NCBI GenBank assembly: GCA_020633315.1
Contig: JACKDV010000004.1
Location: forward strand, 523,988 to 587,987
DNA from: Myxococcales bacterium
GTDB taxonomy: Bacteria; Myxococcota_A; Polyangia; Nannocystales; Nannocystaceae
Length of the DNA stretch: 64,000 nt
Reading direction: 5' to 3'
How positions within the stretch are numbered: position 1 is the stretch's first letter; the number at the start of each line of letters is the position of its first letter. Positions 8,324 through 16,064 of the stretch are shown here, one piece after another. A program made the position numbers and the translations under genes. Under the pieces are notes generated by a model that searched no databases, was not told the origin of the DNA, and saw only the letters and a program-made list of their open reading frames with translations.

Positions 8324-10990
8324 ATGGACATCGACACGTTGTTGCGAAACAGCCCGATCACCGAGAGCCGGGAGCGCATCGAATCCGTGCGCCGCCGGCT
8401 CTTCGAGCCGCAGTCGGAGCTCGCCCCCCCACACATCGAGGCCCGTGGGCTCATCGGCAAGGGGAGCTTCGGCAAGGTGTACCTGGCCACCGATCGACGC
8501 GTGAGCCGAACGATCGCCCTCAAGGTGATCCGCTTCTCCGGCGACGACGAGCGATCCAGGCTCGACCGCGAGGCCCACGCGCTCGCCCGCCTCAACCACC
8601 CCAACGTGGTCCAGCTCTACGAGAGTGGCGTGTCCGATCGGGACTCCTACTATCTCGCGCTCGAGCACGTGGCCGGCGAGGTCCTCGACGGGTGGCTGGC
8701 CGCGCGCCCGCGCACCCTGCGGGAGATCCTGCAGGTGTTCCTGCAGATCGCCCGGGGCCTGCTCGCCGCCCACCGCCGCAGCCTGGTCCACCGCGACTTC
8801 AAGCCCAGCAACGTCATGATCGACACCAAGGGCCAGGCCAAGATCCTCGACTTCGGCCTGGTGAAGCTGACGGAGGAGGGCCGCGCCCAGGCGCGACGCG
8901 AGCGGCAGTGGCTCGCGGGGCCCACCGAGGACGAGGCGGGCTCGGAGACGGCGGAGACCTCGAGCCGGTCGCGGTGGCGCCACGAAGATGCCACCGTCCT
9001 GCCGTGCAGCGACTCGCGGAGCGTCGGCGACTCGCGGGGCCCGCTCGAGCGCTCGTTGACGGCACCGGATGGGTTCGTGGGCACCTTGCCCTACGCCGCG
9101 CCCGAGCAGCTCCGGGGGCAGGAGGTCGACGCCCGCAGCGATCAATTCAGCTACTGCGTGACCATGTTCGAGGCCTGCTACGGGTTCCACCCCTTCGGGC
9201 GGAGCACCACGAACGAGGACCGCATCAAGGCCAAGGAGGAGCGCCTGCGTCGGATCGAGGCCGGGACGCTCGAGGACGCCCCGCCCGTCCGCGCGGTGCC
9301 CCGGTGGCTGCGGGGCCTGCTGCTGCGCGGCATGCAGGCCGACCCCGACCGGCGCCACCTCGACTTCGCCCAGATCATCGAGACGCTGGAGCAGCGCCTC
9401 GCGCCGCCGTCCACCACCCTGCGCGACGTGGTGGTCGGGGCGGTGCTGGGCCTGGGCCTGATCTCGGGCGTCACGGCCTGGCTGTGGTCGGAACGCGAGC
9501 CGCTGGTGTGGGACGCGGACGGGCACTGGTCGGCCATCGAGCGGCGCGTCACCCAGGCCTACGGCCCGATGCCCCGGATCGAGGAGTACCCCAGGCGCTG
9601 GCGCGAGGTGGCGGACGAGCTGGCCCAGAGGTGGCGGCCCTGGGAGCACCTCGAGGAGCAGTATCGGTGCCTCCGCGAGGGCCGGCGCCTGTTCATGGCC
9701 GAGGTGGACACGCTGCTCGCCGAGGCCCCGGGCCGCGAGCTCTTCGATCGCCGCCCCCAGATCCACACCGCCAGCCTCTACCAGCCCGAGGGCTGCCGCG
9801 CCGACTCGCCTCGTCCCCCCAGCCCCGGCCTGGCCGACGAGCTGCGGAGCGCCCAGCTCCTGCATCGACGGGGCCAGGACGCCGAGGCGCTCGCACAGCT
9901 CGACGGGCTCCGCGGGCGGATCCACGTGGACGGCTCGCTGCTCTCGGGAGTAGTGGATCGCCTGAGGGGCGCGGTGATGCTGGCCATGGGCAGCCCCGAG
10001 GCCTGGGACGTGCTGGCCATGGCACGGCACGGCAACGGAGGCGATCTGCGGTTCCTGGTGGAGACCACCCTCGAGCAGGCAGAGGCCGGGATCCTGCTGG
10101 GTCGGACGCGCTCCGAGGTGGATGCGCTGCTGCAGCAGGCGGAGGCATGGGAGGCCAGCCTGTCTTCCGACCCCGACACCGACCTCGTCACCCTGCGGAT
10201 CCCCGCGCTGCGCTCGCTGGTCGAGGGGCACGCCATGCTCCGCGAGGGTCGGGCCGAGGCGGCCGCGGAGGCCTACCAGCAGGCGCGACACCGGCTTCAG
10301 GAGCTCGCCTCGCTGCCCTCGTCCGAGCTCACGCTGGCGTACCTCGATCTCCAGACGGCCGCCGCCACGGCGCTGCTGCCCGATCGAGGGGCCGAGACGA
10401 AGCGGCTGGTGGAGCGCTCGTTCGCCGTGCTGCGGCGCCACCTCGGCGACGAGCACCCGCGGCTGCCCACCTACGCCTGGATGGCCGCCCGAGCCCTGTC
10501 GACCAGCGCTCACCCGAGCGAGGCACGCGAGCTGCTCGAGCTGACCCGTCGCCTCGATCCCTCCGCCCCCGAGGCCACTCGGGCCGAGGCCGAGCAGCTC
10601 TACCTCGACCTCCGCGACGATCCCGATGTCAGCTCTCGCCCCACGGAGCTCCATCGGCGGGCCGAGGCGCTCGAGCACCACATCACGCAGCTCCTACGGT
10701 CCGACCGACCAGTCGACGACTCGGCGGTCGCCAGGATCTGGTACGTGGCCACGGTTGCCTACGACGAGGCGGGGGACCATCGAATGGCCCTGAAGGCTCT
10801 GTCGCACTGGATCGAGTCGGCTGCCGATCGACGTGACCGAATTCGGGCCTGTGAAGCACTAGAGGAGTTGAGAGAGCACTTCACCGTGGACGACACGATC
10901 ACCCACGAGAAAATCGAGGCCGATGCGGGGGAACGTGAAATCTTCGGCCAGCTCCGAACAGAATGTCCATGGAACCACCACGATGACTGA
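8324..10990 (+). CDS. Membrane Ser/Thr protein kinase with TPR-like C-terminal region
   Basis: This is an 888-residue Hanks-type kinase. The kinase domain is complete: glycine loop GKGSFGKVY (45-53), ATP-binding Lys67, catalytic HRDFKPSN (156-163), DFG (176-178) and APE at about 259-261. A single transmembrane helix lies at about 369-388. The C-terminal ~490 residues are helical, acidic and Ala/Leu/Glu-rich, consistent with degenerate TPR repeats for binding partners. The activation segment from DFG to APE is 86 residues, about three times normal, with a Ser/Thr/Asp-rich insert. The stop overlaps the next gene by 8 bases (ATGACTGA), so the two are translationally coupled. A sigma factor gene lies just downstream. 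Confidence 0.93.
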   Translation: MDIDTLLRNSPITESRERIESVRRRLFEPQSELAPPHIEARGLIGKGSFGKVYLATDRRVSRTIALKVIRFSGDDERSRLDREAHALARLNHPNVVQLYESGVSDRDSYYLALEHVAGEVLDGWLAARPRTLREILQVFLQIARGLLAAHRRSLVHRDFKPSNVMIDTKGQAKILDFGLVKLTEEGRAQARRERQWLAGPTEDEAGSETAETSSRSRWRHEDATVLPCSDSRSVGDSRGPLERSLTAPDGFVGTLPYAAPEQLRGQEVDARSDQFSYCVTMFEACYGFHPFGRSTTNEDRIKAKEERLRRIEAGTLEDAPPVRAVPRWLRGLLLRGMQADPDRRHLDFAQIIETLEQRLAPPSTTLRDVVVGAVLGLGLISGVTAWLWSEREPLVWDADGHWSAIERRVTQAYGPMPRIEEYPRRWREVADELAQRWRPWEHLEEQYRCLREGRRLFMAEVDTLLAEAPGRELFDRRPQIHTASLYQPEGCRADSPRPPSPGLADELRSAQLLHRRGQDAEALAQLDGLRGRIHVDGSLLSGVVDRLRGAVMLAMGSPEAWDVLAMARHGNGGDLRFLVETTLEQAEAGILLGRTRSEVDALLQQAEAWEASLSSDPDTDLVTLRIPALRSLVEGHAMLREGRAEAAAEAYQQARHRLQELASLPSSELTLAYLDLQTAAATALLPDRGAETKRLVERSFAVLRRHLGDEHPRLPTYAWMAARALSTSAHPSEARELLELTRRLDPSAPEATRAEAEQLYLDLRDDPDVSSRPTELHRRAEALEHHITQLLRSDRPVDDSAVARIWYVATVAYDEAGDHRMALKALSHWIESAADRRDRIRACEALEELREHFTVDDTITHEKIEADAGEREIFGQLRTECPWNHHDD

Positions 10991-11450
10991 CCACGCAACC
11001 CTCGATGGCCCGCTCCGACGGGTCGAGATTCGAATCCACGCCGACATCGACGATCCCTCGGCCTTCTCCTTCCTCTCGGCGGGCTCGCCCCCGCAGTGGG
11101 AGCGGGTGGAGGGGGACGATGCCGGGCTCCTGGCCCTCGACACGGATCCGGCCACGGACATCCGCCTGCGGGTGCTCGTGAGCTCGACGCCTCCGCGGAT
11201 CGGATGGACGGTGACCATCCAGCGCGGCACCGTGCCCCTCTCGGGCCAGAATCACGGCGCCAGCTTCCGCAGCGAGCCCATCGAGGGCTCGGAGGTCGAG
11301 GGGCGCTACCTCGTCACCGTGTCGTGTGCGGCGTTCGTGCGCACCTACTACTTCGAGATCGGTCGGGGCGAGGCGCCCCGGGTGCTGGCCAAGATCGGCC
11401 TGTACGACGACGACCGACCCACGCTCGCCGTGCGACCGCCCAGTCGCTGA
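10983..11450 (+). CDS. Hypothetical protein coupled to kinase and sigma factor
   Basis: This is a 155-residue soluble protein with no signal peptide or membrane helix. It is rich in beta-strand-like segments (RVEIRIHADI, RLRVLVSS, GWTVTIQRG, RYLVTVSCAAFVRTYYFEIG), suggesting a beta-sandwich. I do not recognise the family. The start ATG overlaps the kinase stop by 8 bases. The sigma factor begins 115 bases downstream on the same strand. Position between kinase and sigma factor suggests an adaptor or anti-sigma-like role in the same signalling module, but nothing in the sequence proves this. Confidence 0.75.
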   Translation: MTDHATLDGPLRRVEIRIHADIDDPSAFSFLSAGSPPQWERVEGDDAGLLALDTDPATDIRLRVLVSSTPPRIGWTVTIQRGTVPLSGQNHGASFRSEPIEGSEVEGRYLVTVSCAAFVRTYYFEIGRGEAPRVLAKIGLYDDDRPTLAVRPPSR

Positions 11451-11565
11451 GCCGATCGATTCTCCACCGATGACGATCTCTCCGGGCTCGGGATGCGCCC
11501 GGCCGATGCACCGCCCGGGCGAGGGTATTCCCCGACCCGGCACGAAGGACCACCAAGGGGGGCAC

Positions 11566-12234
11566 GTGACCAAGGAAGAAATCTATGAGGAGTGTGCACC
11601 TGCGCTCGAGCGGTTCTTCGCCAACAAGGTCTCCTTGCCGTACGAGATCGAGGACCTGATGCACACCTCGTTCCTGCGCCTGTTCGCCAAGATGGAGAGC
11701 GGGGCGGAGCTGGAAGACCCCTGCGCCTTCATCTTCGGGATCGCCAAGCTCGTGCTGTACGAGCACTGGCGTCGCAAGGCTCGCTTGGCGAGCCACGAGG
11801 AGGTCGGCGAGCACCCGCTCGTGGCGATGGGCGCGGGGCTGTCGAGCATCCTCGCCGAGAGCGAGGAGCAGGCCCTGGTCGCGGACGCGCTGCGGGAGGT
11901 GAGGCTCGACTACCAGACGGTGCTCGAGCTGTTCTACTGGGAGGGCAAGTCCTACGAGGAGATCGCGGCGACCATGGAGATCGCCAAGGGGACCGTGGGC
12001 ACCCTGCTCCGGCGCGGGCGCCGGGCCCTGCGGCAGGTCATCAGCCGCAAGCAGGCGCAGGAGGGGGCCCGCGCTCCCTCCCGCGTGGCCAAGCTGCTCG
12101 AGCGATCGCGGCGAGCCCCCTCGTCGAGGTCTCCTCGCCGGGCCCCCCACCACGGCTCCTCCCGGGGGGGCACCCGGCCGCGTGCCGTGCTCCGACGCCG
12201 ACGCGCCGACGAGTCGTCCGTCGACGGCAAGTAG
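11566..12234 (+). CDS. ECF-type RNA polymerase sigma factor, kinase-linked
   Basis: This is a sigma-70 family factor of 222 residues with regions 2 and 4 only. Region 2 carries EIEDLMHTSFLRLF (about 27-40) and FIFGIAKLVLYEHWRR. Region 4 carries ALREVRLDYQTVLELFYW, and the helix-turn-helix YEEIAATMEIAKGTVGTLLRRG. I chose the GTG at 11566 because it follows a strong AAGGGGGG ribosome binding site and opens the domain; an ATG at 11470 would add 32 unlikely residues. In region 2.2 the usual Gln-Glu-Val is His-Thr-Ser (33-35). The last ~60 residues are an Arg/Ser-rich basic tail not typical of ECF factors. It is the third gene of a kinase module. Confidence 0.88.
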   Translation: MTKEEIYEECAPALERFFANKVSLPYEIEDLMHTSFLRLFAKMESGAELEDPCAFIFGIAKLVLYEHWRRKARLASHEEVGEHPLVAMGAGLSSILAESEEQALVADALREVRLDYQTVLELFYWEGKSYEEIAATMEIAKGTVGTLLRRGRRALRQVISRKQAQEGARAPSRVAKLLERSRRAPSSRSPRRAPHHGSSRGGTRPRAVLRRRRADESSVDGK

Positions 12235-12250
12235 CTCGCCCGCCCGCGAC

Positions 12251-12271
12251 CCGCCGGGCTCACCCCGGCGG
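12251..12271. terminator. Candidate bidirectional terminator hairpin between convergent genes
   Basis: CCGCCGGG pairs perfectly with CCCGGCGG around a 5-base loop. It overlaps the stop region of the fibro-slime gene and sits 17 bases after the sigma factor stop. There is no T-tract on either strand, so termination is inferred from position. Confidence 0.45.
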
Positions 12272-13132
12272 CTGGAAGCAGCCGATGGTGGTCTCGATGC
12301 GGAAGTTGGACTCGGAGGTGTGGCGCTCGGCGAAGAAGAAGTCGAGGTCGTAGGTCCCGCCCGGCACGATGCCCAGGGTGCCCGCCATCGCGTCGAGGTC
12401 GATGCTGCCCTCCATCGGACCGTGCACCCCGCCCAGGTCGATGCCCAGGCGCCCGTTGATGAAGGTGAACAGGTCGTCGTCGCCGCGGAAGGTGAAGACC
12501 TCGCCGCCCTGGTAGGTGAACTGCGTGTGCATCTCCAGGGTGAAGTGGTAGTTGTGCGAGTTGCCCTCGTTGCCGAAGCCCTGGTCGTCGATGGGAAAGA
12601 AGGCCGGGTTGTCGTAGGTGTACGTGCCCGAGCCGTCGTCGCTGAGCGGGATGGCCACGGGGATGGTCTGGTTGACCCCCGGCACGTCGCGATACCACTG
12701 GTCGAAGTTGGCCTGGCCGGTGGTCGTGCCCGCGCTCCCTCCCGCGTACACCGGCTTGCCGTCACCCCCGAGCATGAAGTCGACGATCCCGGGGTCGACC
12801 GCGATCACGTACTCGAAGTCGGGGTGGGACTGCGAGAAGTCGCGGACGGTGGCCATCAGCTCCGTCTCGCACTCGCCGGGCGGGGGGAGCGTGCCGCTGC
12901 CGTCGTCGCCCAGGTCGAACTTGGGACCGCTGCCGCCCCCGGTGCCATCGGGGTTGGAGCCGCTGGTCGCCCCGCTGGTGTCGCCCGAGTCGTCGCCCAG
13001 GGTGGAGCTGCCGACCGCGGTGAGGCCGGTCAGGCTCGTGGGCCCCGAGCCCGCGCTGGCTCGTCCGCCCTCGGACGGGTCGCCACAGCCGCTCAGCACC
13101 AGCACCAGCCCGAACGCGTGCCCTCGCCTCAC
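12260..13132 (-). CDS. Lipoprotein with fibro-slime (PA14-like) domain
   Basis: This is a 290-residue lipoprotein. The signal peptide ends in the lipobox VLSGC, followed by an ~80-residue Ser/Gly/Thr/Asp linker. The rest matches the fibro-slime domain found in Fibrobacter, Dictyostelium and myxobacterial surface proteins. It begins with TVRDFSQSHPDFEY and continues with FDQWYRDVPGVNQ. Then come VFTFRGDDDLFTFINGRL, a beta strand pair followed by LDLGGVHG-like sequence, and YDLDFFFAERHTSESNF. That last part resembles the calcium-dependent sugar-binding PA14 fold. A role in surface adhesion or matrix binding is plausible. Confidence 0.87.
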   Translation of the reverse strand: MRRGHAFGLVLVLSGCGDPSEGGRASAGSGPTSLTGLTAVGSSTLGDDSGDTSGATSGSNPDGTGGGSGPKFDLGDDGSGTLPPPGECETELMATVRDFSQSHPDFEYVIAVDPGIVDFMLGGDGKPVYAGGSAGTTTGQANFDQWYRDVPGVNQTIPVAIPLSDDGSGTYTYDNPAFFPIDDQGFGNEGNSHNYHFTLEMHTQFTYQGGEVFTFRGDDDLFTFINGRLGIDLGGVHGPMEGSIDLDAMAGTLGIVPGGTYDLDFFFAERHTSESNFRIETTIGCFQPPG

Positions 13133-13261
13133 CCGCGCAGGATACGTCGGTGGTCGGAGCGACCGCAGAGGGGATCACCCTGATCGCCGCAGGGGCATCC
13201 CCGGGTGCACCTAGCTCCCACCTCTCCGTGGCTCACCCGCCGGGCCGCCTGGCTCGCGGGG

Positions 13262-14299
13262 CTAGCCGGGGCTGACCGCGAGATCGGCCAGCGCTCGGGC
13301 GCGATCGGTCTTGGGGGCGATCGTGCCCGCGGCCAGGTGCCAGGCGTAGATGTCGCGCAGGGTGTCCTCGGTGGGCCGGATGGTGTGGCCGAGCTCGCGC
13401 TGGGCCTTGCTCGAGTCGAAGGCATAGCGGAGCCGCAGGGGGATGAGCGACTCCGAGGTGTACAGCGGCTCGCCCTCGAGGAAGCGCGCGGCCACGTCCA
13501 TCACCGGCGCGCCGAGCTGGGCCAGCCACGCCGGCGCGGTCAGGCGCGGGCGCGACACGCCGGTGATCCGCTCGGCCGCGGCCGAGAGCTGGGGCAGGGT
13601 GAGGTAGCGACCGGTGGTCAGGTAGCTCTCGCCGGTGCGGCCCTTGTCCACCGCCGCGATCATGGTGGCCGCCACGTCGCGCGCGTCGACGAAGTCGTAG
13701 CCCCCCGACAGCAGCGCGGGCAGGCGTCGCCGGTAGAGCTTGAGCAGCACCAGGCCCAGGCGAGACGGACGATAGTCATAGGGACCGATCACCGCCGAGG
13801 GGTGCACGATCACCGCGTCGAGGCCCTCCTCGATCGCCTGGCGCACCAGCGCCTCGCCGCGAGCCTTGCTCACGTCGTAGGCCGGTGCCTGGCCGGGCCC
13901 GACCCGCGGGCGGGTCTCGTCGACGGGGCGATCCCAGGGCGAGTGCGAGAAGGCGTGCACCGAGCAGGTGTGGATCATGCGACGCACGCGACTGCGGAGC
14001 GCGGCGCGGGTCACCTGCCGCACGCCCTCCACGTTGACCGCCTCGACCAGGCCGTTCATGGGGCCGACGATCGAGATCTGGGCCGCGAGGTGATAGAGCA
14101 GCTCCGCGCCGTCGAGCAGCTCGTCGAGGCCCTCGCCCGAGATCACGTCGCCCCGCACCTCGGTGAGGGCCAGGCCGTGGAGCTCGGGGGGACGGGGGCG
14201 GCGCACCAGGGCGCGCACCTCGTCGCCGCGGGCGACGAGCTGACGCACCAGGTTGGCGCCGAGGTGACCAGTGGCTCCCGTGATCGCGACCGTCGCCAT
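13262..14299 (-). CDS. NAD(P)-dependent epimerase / 3-beta-hydroxysteroid dehydrogenase-like
   Basis: This is a 345-residue extended short-chain dehydrogenase. The N-terminal Rossmann glycine motif is ITGATGHLGANLV. The catalytic site is intact, with the Tyr-Lys pair in YDVSKARGEAL and an upstream Ser in TCSVHAF. The pattern LYHLAAQISIVGPMNGLVEA, with an ENVEG-like NVEG, is typical of 3-beta-HSD and dihydroflavonol-reductase-like members, which oxidise or reduce a hydroxyl group on a sterol or polyketide. The ATG at 14299 starts immediately before the first beta strand; the frame stays open upstream but is not protein-like. Substrate unproven. Confidence 0.87.
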   Translation of the reverse strand: MATVAITGATGHLGANLVRQLVARGDEVRALVRRPRPPELHGLALTEVRGDVISGEGLDELLDGAELLYHLAAQISIVGPMNGLVEAVNVEGVRQVTRAALRSRVRRMIHTCSVHAFSHSPWDRPVDETRPRVGPGQAPAYDVSKARGEALVRQAIEEGLDAVIVHPSAVIGPYDYRPSRLGLVLLKLYRRRLPALLSGGYDFVDARDVAATMIAAVDKGRTGESYLTTGRYLTLPQLSAAAERITGVSRPRLTAPAWLAQLGAPVMDVAARFLEGEPLYTSESLIPLRLRYAFDSSKAQRELGHTIRPTEDTLRDIYAWHLAAGTIAPKTDRARALADLAVSPG

Positions 14300-14343
14300 C
14301 GTGCGCGGGATGGTACGCGCTGCCGCCCGCGCAGGCGAGGCGG

Positions 14344-15501
14344 CTACGGCGTGCCCGCGCCGGCGTCGGGGCAACCCAGGCGCTCGCGGGCCGCCGCCAC
14401 GGCGCCGTCGTAGCGCCCGCCCGGGAAGCGAGCCGCGTGGCGGGCCCAGTGGGCGCAGGCCTGGTCGGCGTCGCCCAGGTGGCGCTCGACGATCTCGCCC
14501 AGCTCGTAGCTCAGCACCTGCGCGGTCCGCCGGTCCCACCGACGCCCGCGCTCGGCCCTGCGCAGGACCTCGGCCGCGTCGGCGTAGCGCCCGGCCGCCC
14601 GCAGGGCGGTGACCTGGTCGATGATCGCGGTCGCATCCTCGGCGCTGGCCTCGACGGGCTCGGGCTTCGCCGGGCGCTCGGCGGCACGACGCGAGCCCCG
14701 GGCCTTCGCGCGCGGCTCGACCGGCGGCGGCTCGGCCTCGACGACGACGATCGGGTCGGGCTCGGCCCCGTCGTGGGTGGCCGCGCCCGTGCGGCCGCGC
14801 CCCGCTGCGGCCGGGAGCAGCTCGGCCTGCGCCACCTCGGAGGGCTCGGGCTCGGCGGCGTCGCCCCAGGCGTGCCGCTGTCCCGGCTCGATCTCGCGGC
14901 GCTGCCCCCCGAGGCCCACGAAGCGGATGCGTCCCTCGAAGAGATCGACGTAGCCCCCGCCCGCGTGCTGCGAGACGGTGAAGCGCGTGCCGATCACCTC
15001 GATGGTGCCGTGCGAGACGTGGATCCGCACCGGCGGCTCGCCGCTCGACACGTGGGCCACCTCGAGCAGCGCGGTGCCCTCGTCGATGCGCAGCCCGTCG
15101 TCGTCGCGCAGCACCACGCGATCCCAGGTCTGCATCGTCAGGTGCGGGGCCACCAGGCGGCAGCTCCCGTCGAGCACCGCCCGCCCGGCCTCGCTGCGGT
15201 ATCGGCAGTGCTCGCCCTCCACCGTGAAGATCCCGAGCACCGAGGCGACCGGATCGGGCTCGATGGCCTGCGGCCGCGGCCGCAGCCCGAGCCCCACCAC
15301 CAGCAGCACCAGGGCCGCACCGGCGGCGAAGGTGATCGCGGGCAGCCAGCGGAAGCGGAAGCCGGCCGTGGCCTCGCGGGCGATCGCCTCTCGCCGCAGC
15401 CGCTCCGCCACCCGGGCCCGCGCGCCCGGGGGCATGCCGCGAGCGGCGAGCTCCTCGTCGAGCTCGCGCAGCCGCGGTGCGAGCACCCGTCGCTCGCTCA
15501 T
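14344..15501 (-). CDS. FecR-like anti-sigma regulator with C-terminal TPR-like region
   Basis: This is a 385-residue membrane protein. A cytoplasmic N terminus with basic helices (1-50) is followed by one transmembrane helix (53-73) and a periplasmic FecR-type beta domain, with the signature IEVIGTRFTVSQ around 167-178 and DLFEGRIRF after it. A Pro/Glu/Ala-rich linker leads to a helical TPR-like segment near the C terminus (RAAGRYADAAEVLRRAERG). Its ATG overlaps the stop of the sigma factor by four bases (ATGA). FecR-type proteins hold or activate their cognate ECF sigma factor in response to outer membrane signals. A third gene of the operon encodes an exported protein. Confidence 0.85.
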   Translation of the reverse strand: MSERRVLAPRLRELDEELAARGMPPGARARVAERLRREAIAREATAGFRFRWLPAITFAAGAALVLLVVGLGLRPRPQAIEPDPVASVLGIFTVEGEHCRYRSEAGRAVLDGSCRLVAPHLTMQTWDRVVLRDDDGLRIDEGTALLEVAHVSSGEPPVRIHVSHGTIEVIGTRFTVSQHAGGGYVDLFEGRIRFVGLGGQRREIEPGQRHAWGDAAEPEPSEVAQAELLPAAAGRGRTGAATHDGAEPDPIVVVEAEPPPVEPRAKARGSRRAAERPAKPEPVEASAEDATAIIDQVTALRAAGRYADAAEVLRRAERGRRWDRRTAQVLSYELGEIVERHLGDADQACAHWARHAARFPGGRYDGAVAAARERLGCPDAGAGTP

Positions 15502-16064
15502 CCCTCCACCTCCCAGCCCGCCGCGCGCACGCGGGCCTCGGCGCGCTTGACCAGCTTGCACACGTAGCCCTTGGTGTGGCCGAGGATCCGACCGATCTCC
15601 ACCAGGGTCTTGCCGTCCACGTGCACCATGCAGAAGGCCATGCGCTCCTTGGGCGGGAGCTGGTCGAGCACGGCCCAGGCCTGGTCGAGCCCCTCGCGTG
15701 CGGCGGCGAGGCGCTCGGGGTCCACGGGCGGCCGCGCCTTCTCGCCGAGCAGCCAGCGCACCGGGGCCGCGCTGCGCACCCGCTCGCGACGCAGGCGGTT
15801 GAGGCAGCGATTGCTGGTCACGCGGTAGAACCAGCCCTCGAGGCCGTCGTTCTCCTCGAGGCGATCGATCACGTCGAACAGCCGCAGGAAGACCTCCTGG
15901 GTGAGGTCCTCGGCCCAGGCGGCGTCGCCCCGGCCGTAGCGCAGGGCGAGGCGATACACCAGGCCGTGGTAGCGCCGGTACAGGGCGTCGATCTCGAGCG
16001 GAGCCGCGGGGACCTCCTCGAGCTCGAGCTCGTTCAGCGCCATCACGTCGCTGCGCTCGCTCAC
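15498..16064 (-). CDS. ECF sigma factor of a FecI/FecR-type pair
   Basis: This is a 188-residue sigma factor. Region 2 has the canonical AEDLTQEVFLRLF (51-63) and the DNA-melting segment EGWFYRVTSNRCLNRLRR. Region 4 has LDQLPPKERMAFCM and the recognition helix EIGRILGHTKGYVCKLVKRA. I chose the GTG at 16064 because it overlaps the stop of the upstream gene by four bases (GTGA); the in-frame ATG at 16043 is a possible alternative. It is followed by the FecR-like gene with an ATGA overlap. Unlike the kinase-linked sigma factors in this window, its region 2.2 keeps the acidic Gln-Glu-Val motif. Confidence 0.92.
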   Translation of the reverse strand: MSERSDVMALNELELEEVPAAPLEIDALYRRYHGLVYRLALRYGRGDAAWAEDLTQEVFLRLFDVIDRLEENDGLEGWFYRVTSNRCLNRLRRERVRSAAPVRWLLGEKARPPVDPERLAAAREGLDQAWAVLDQLPPKERMAFCMVHVDGKTLVEIGRILGHTKGYVCKLVKRAEARVRAAGWEVEG

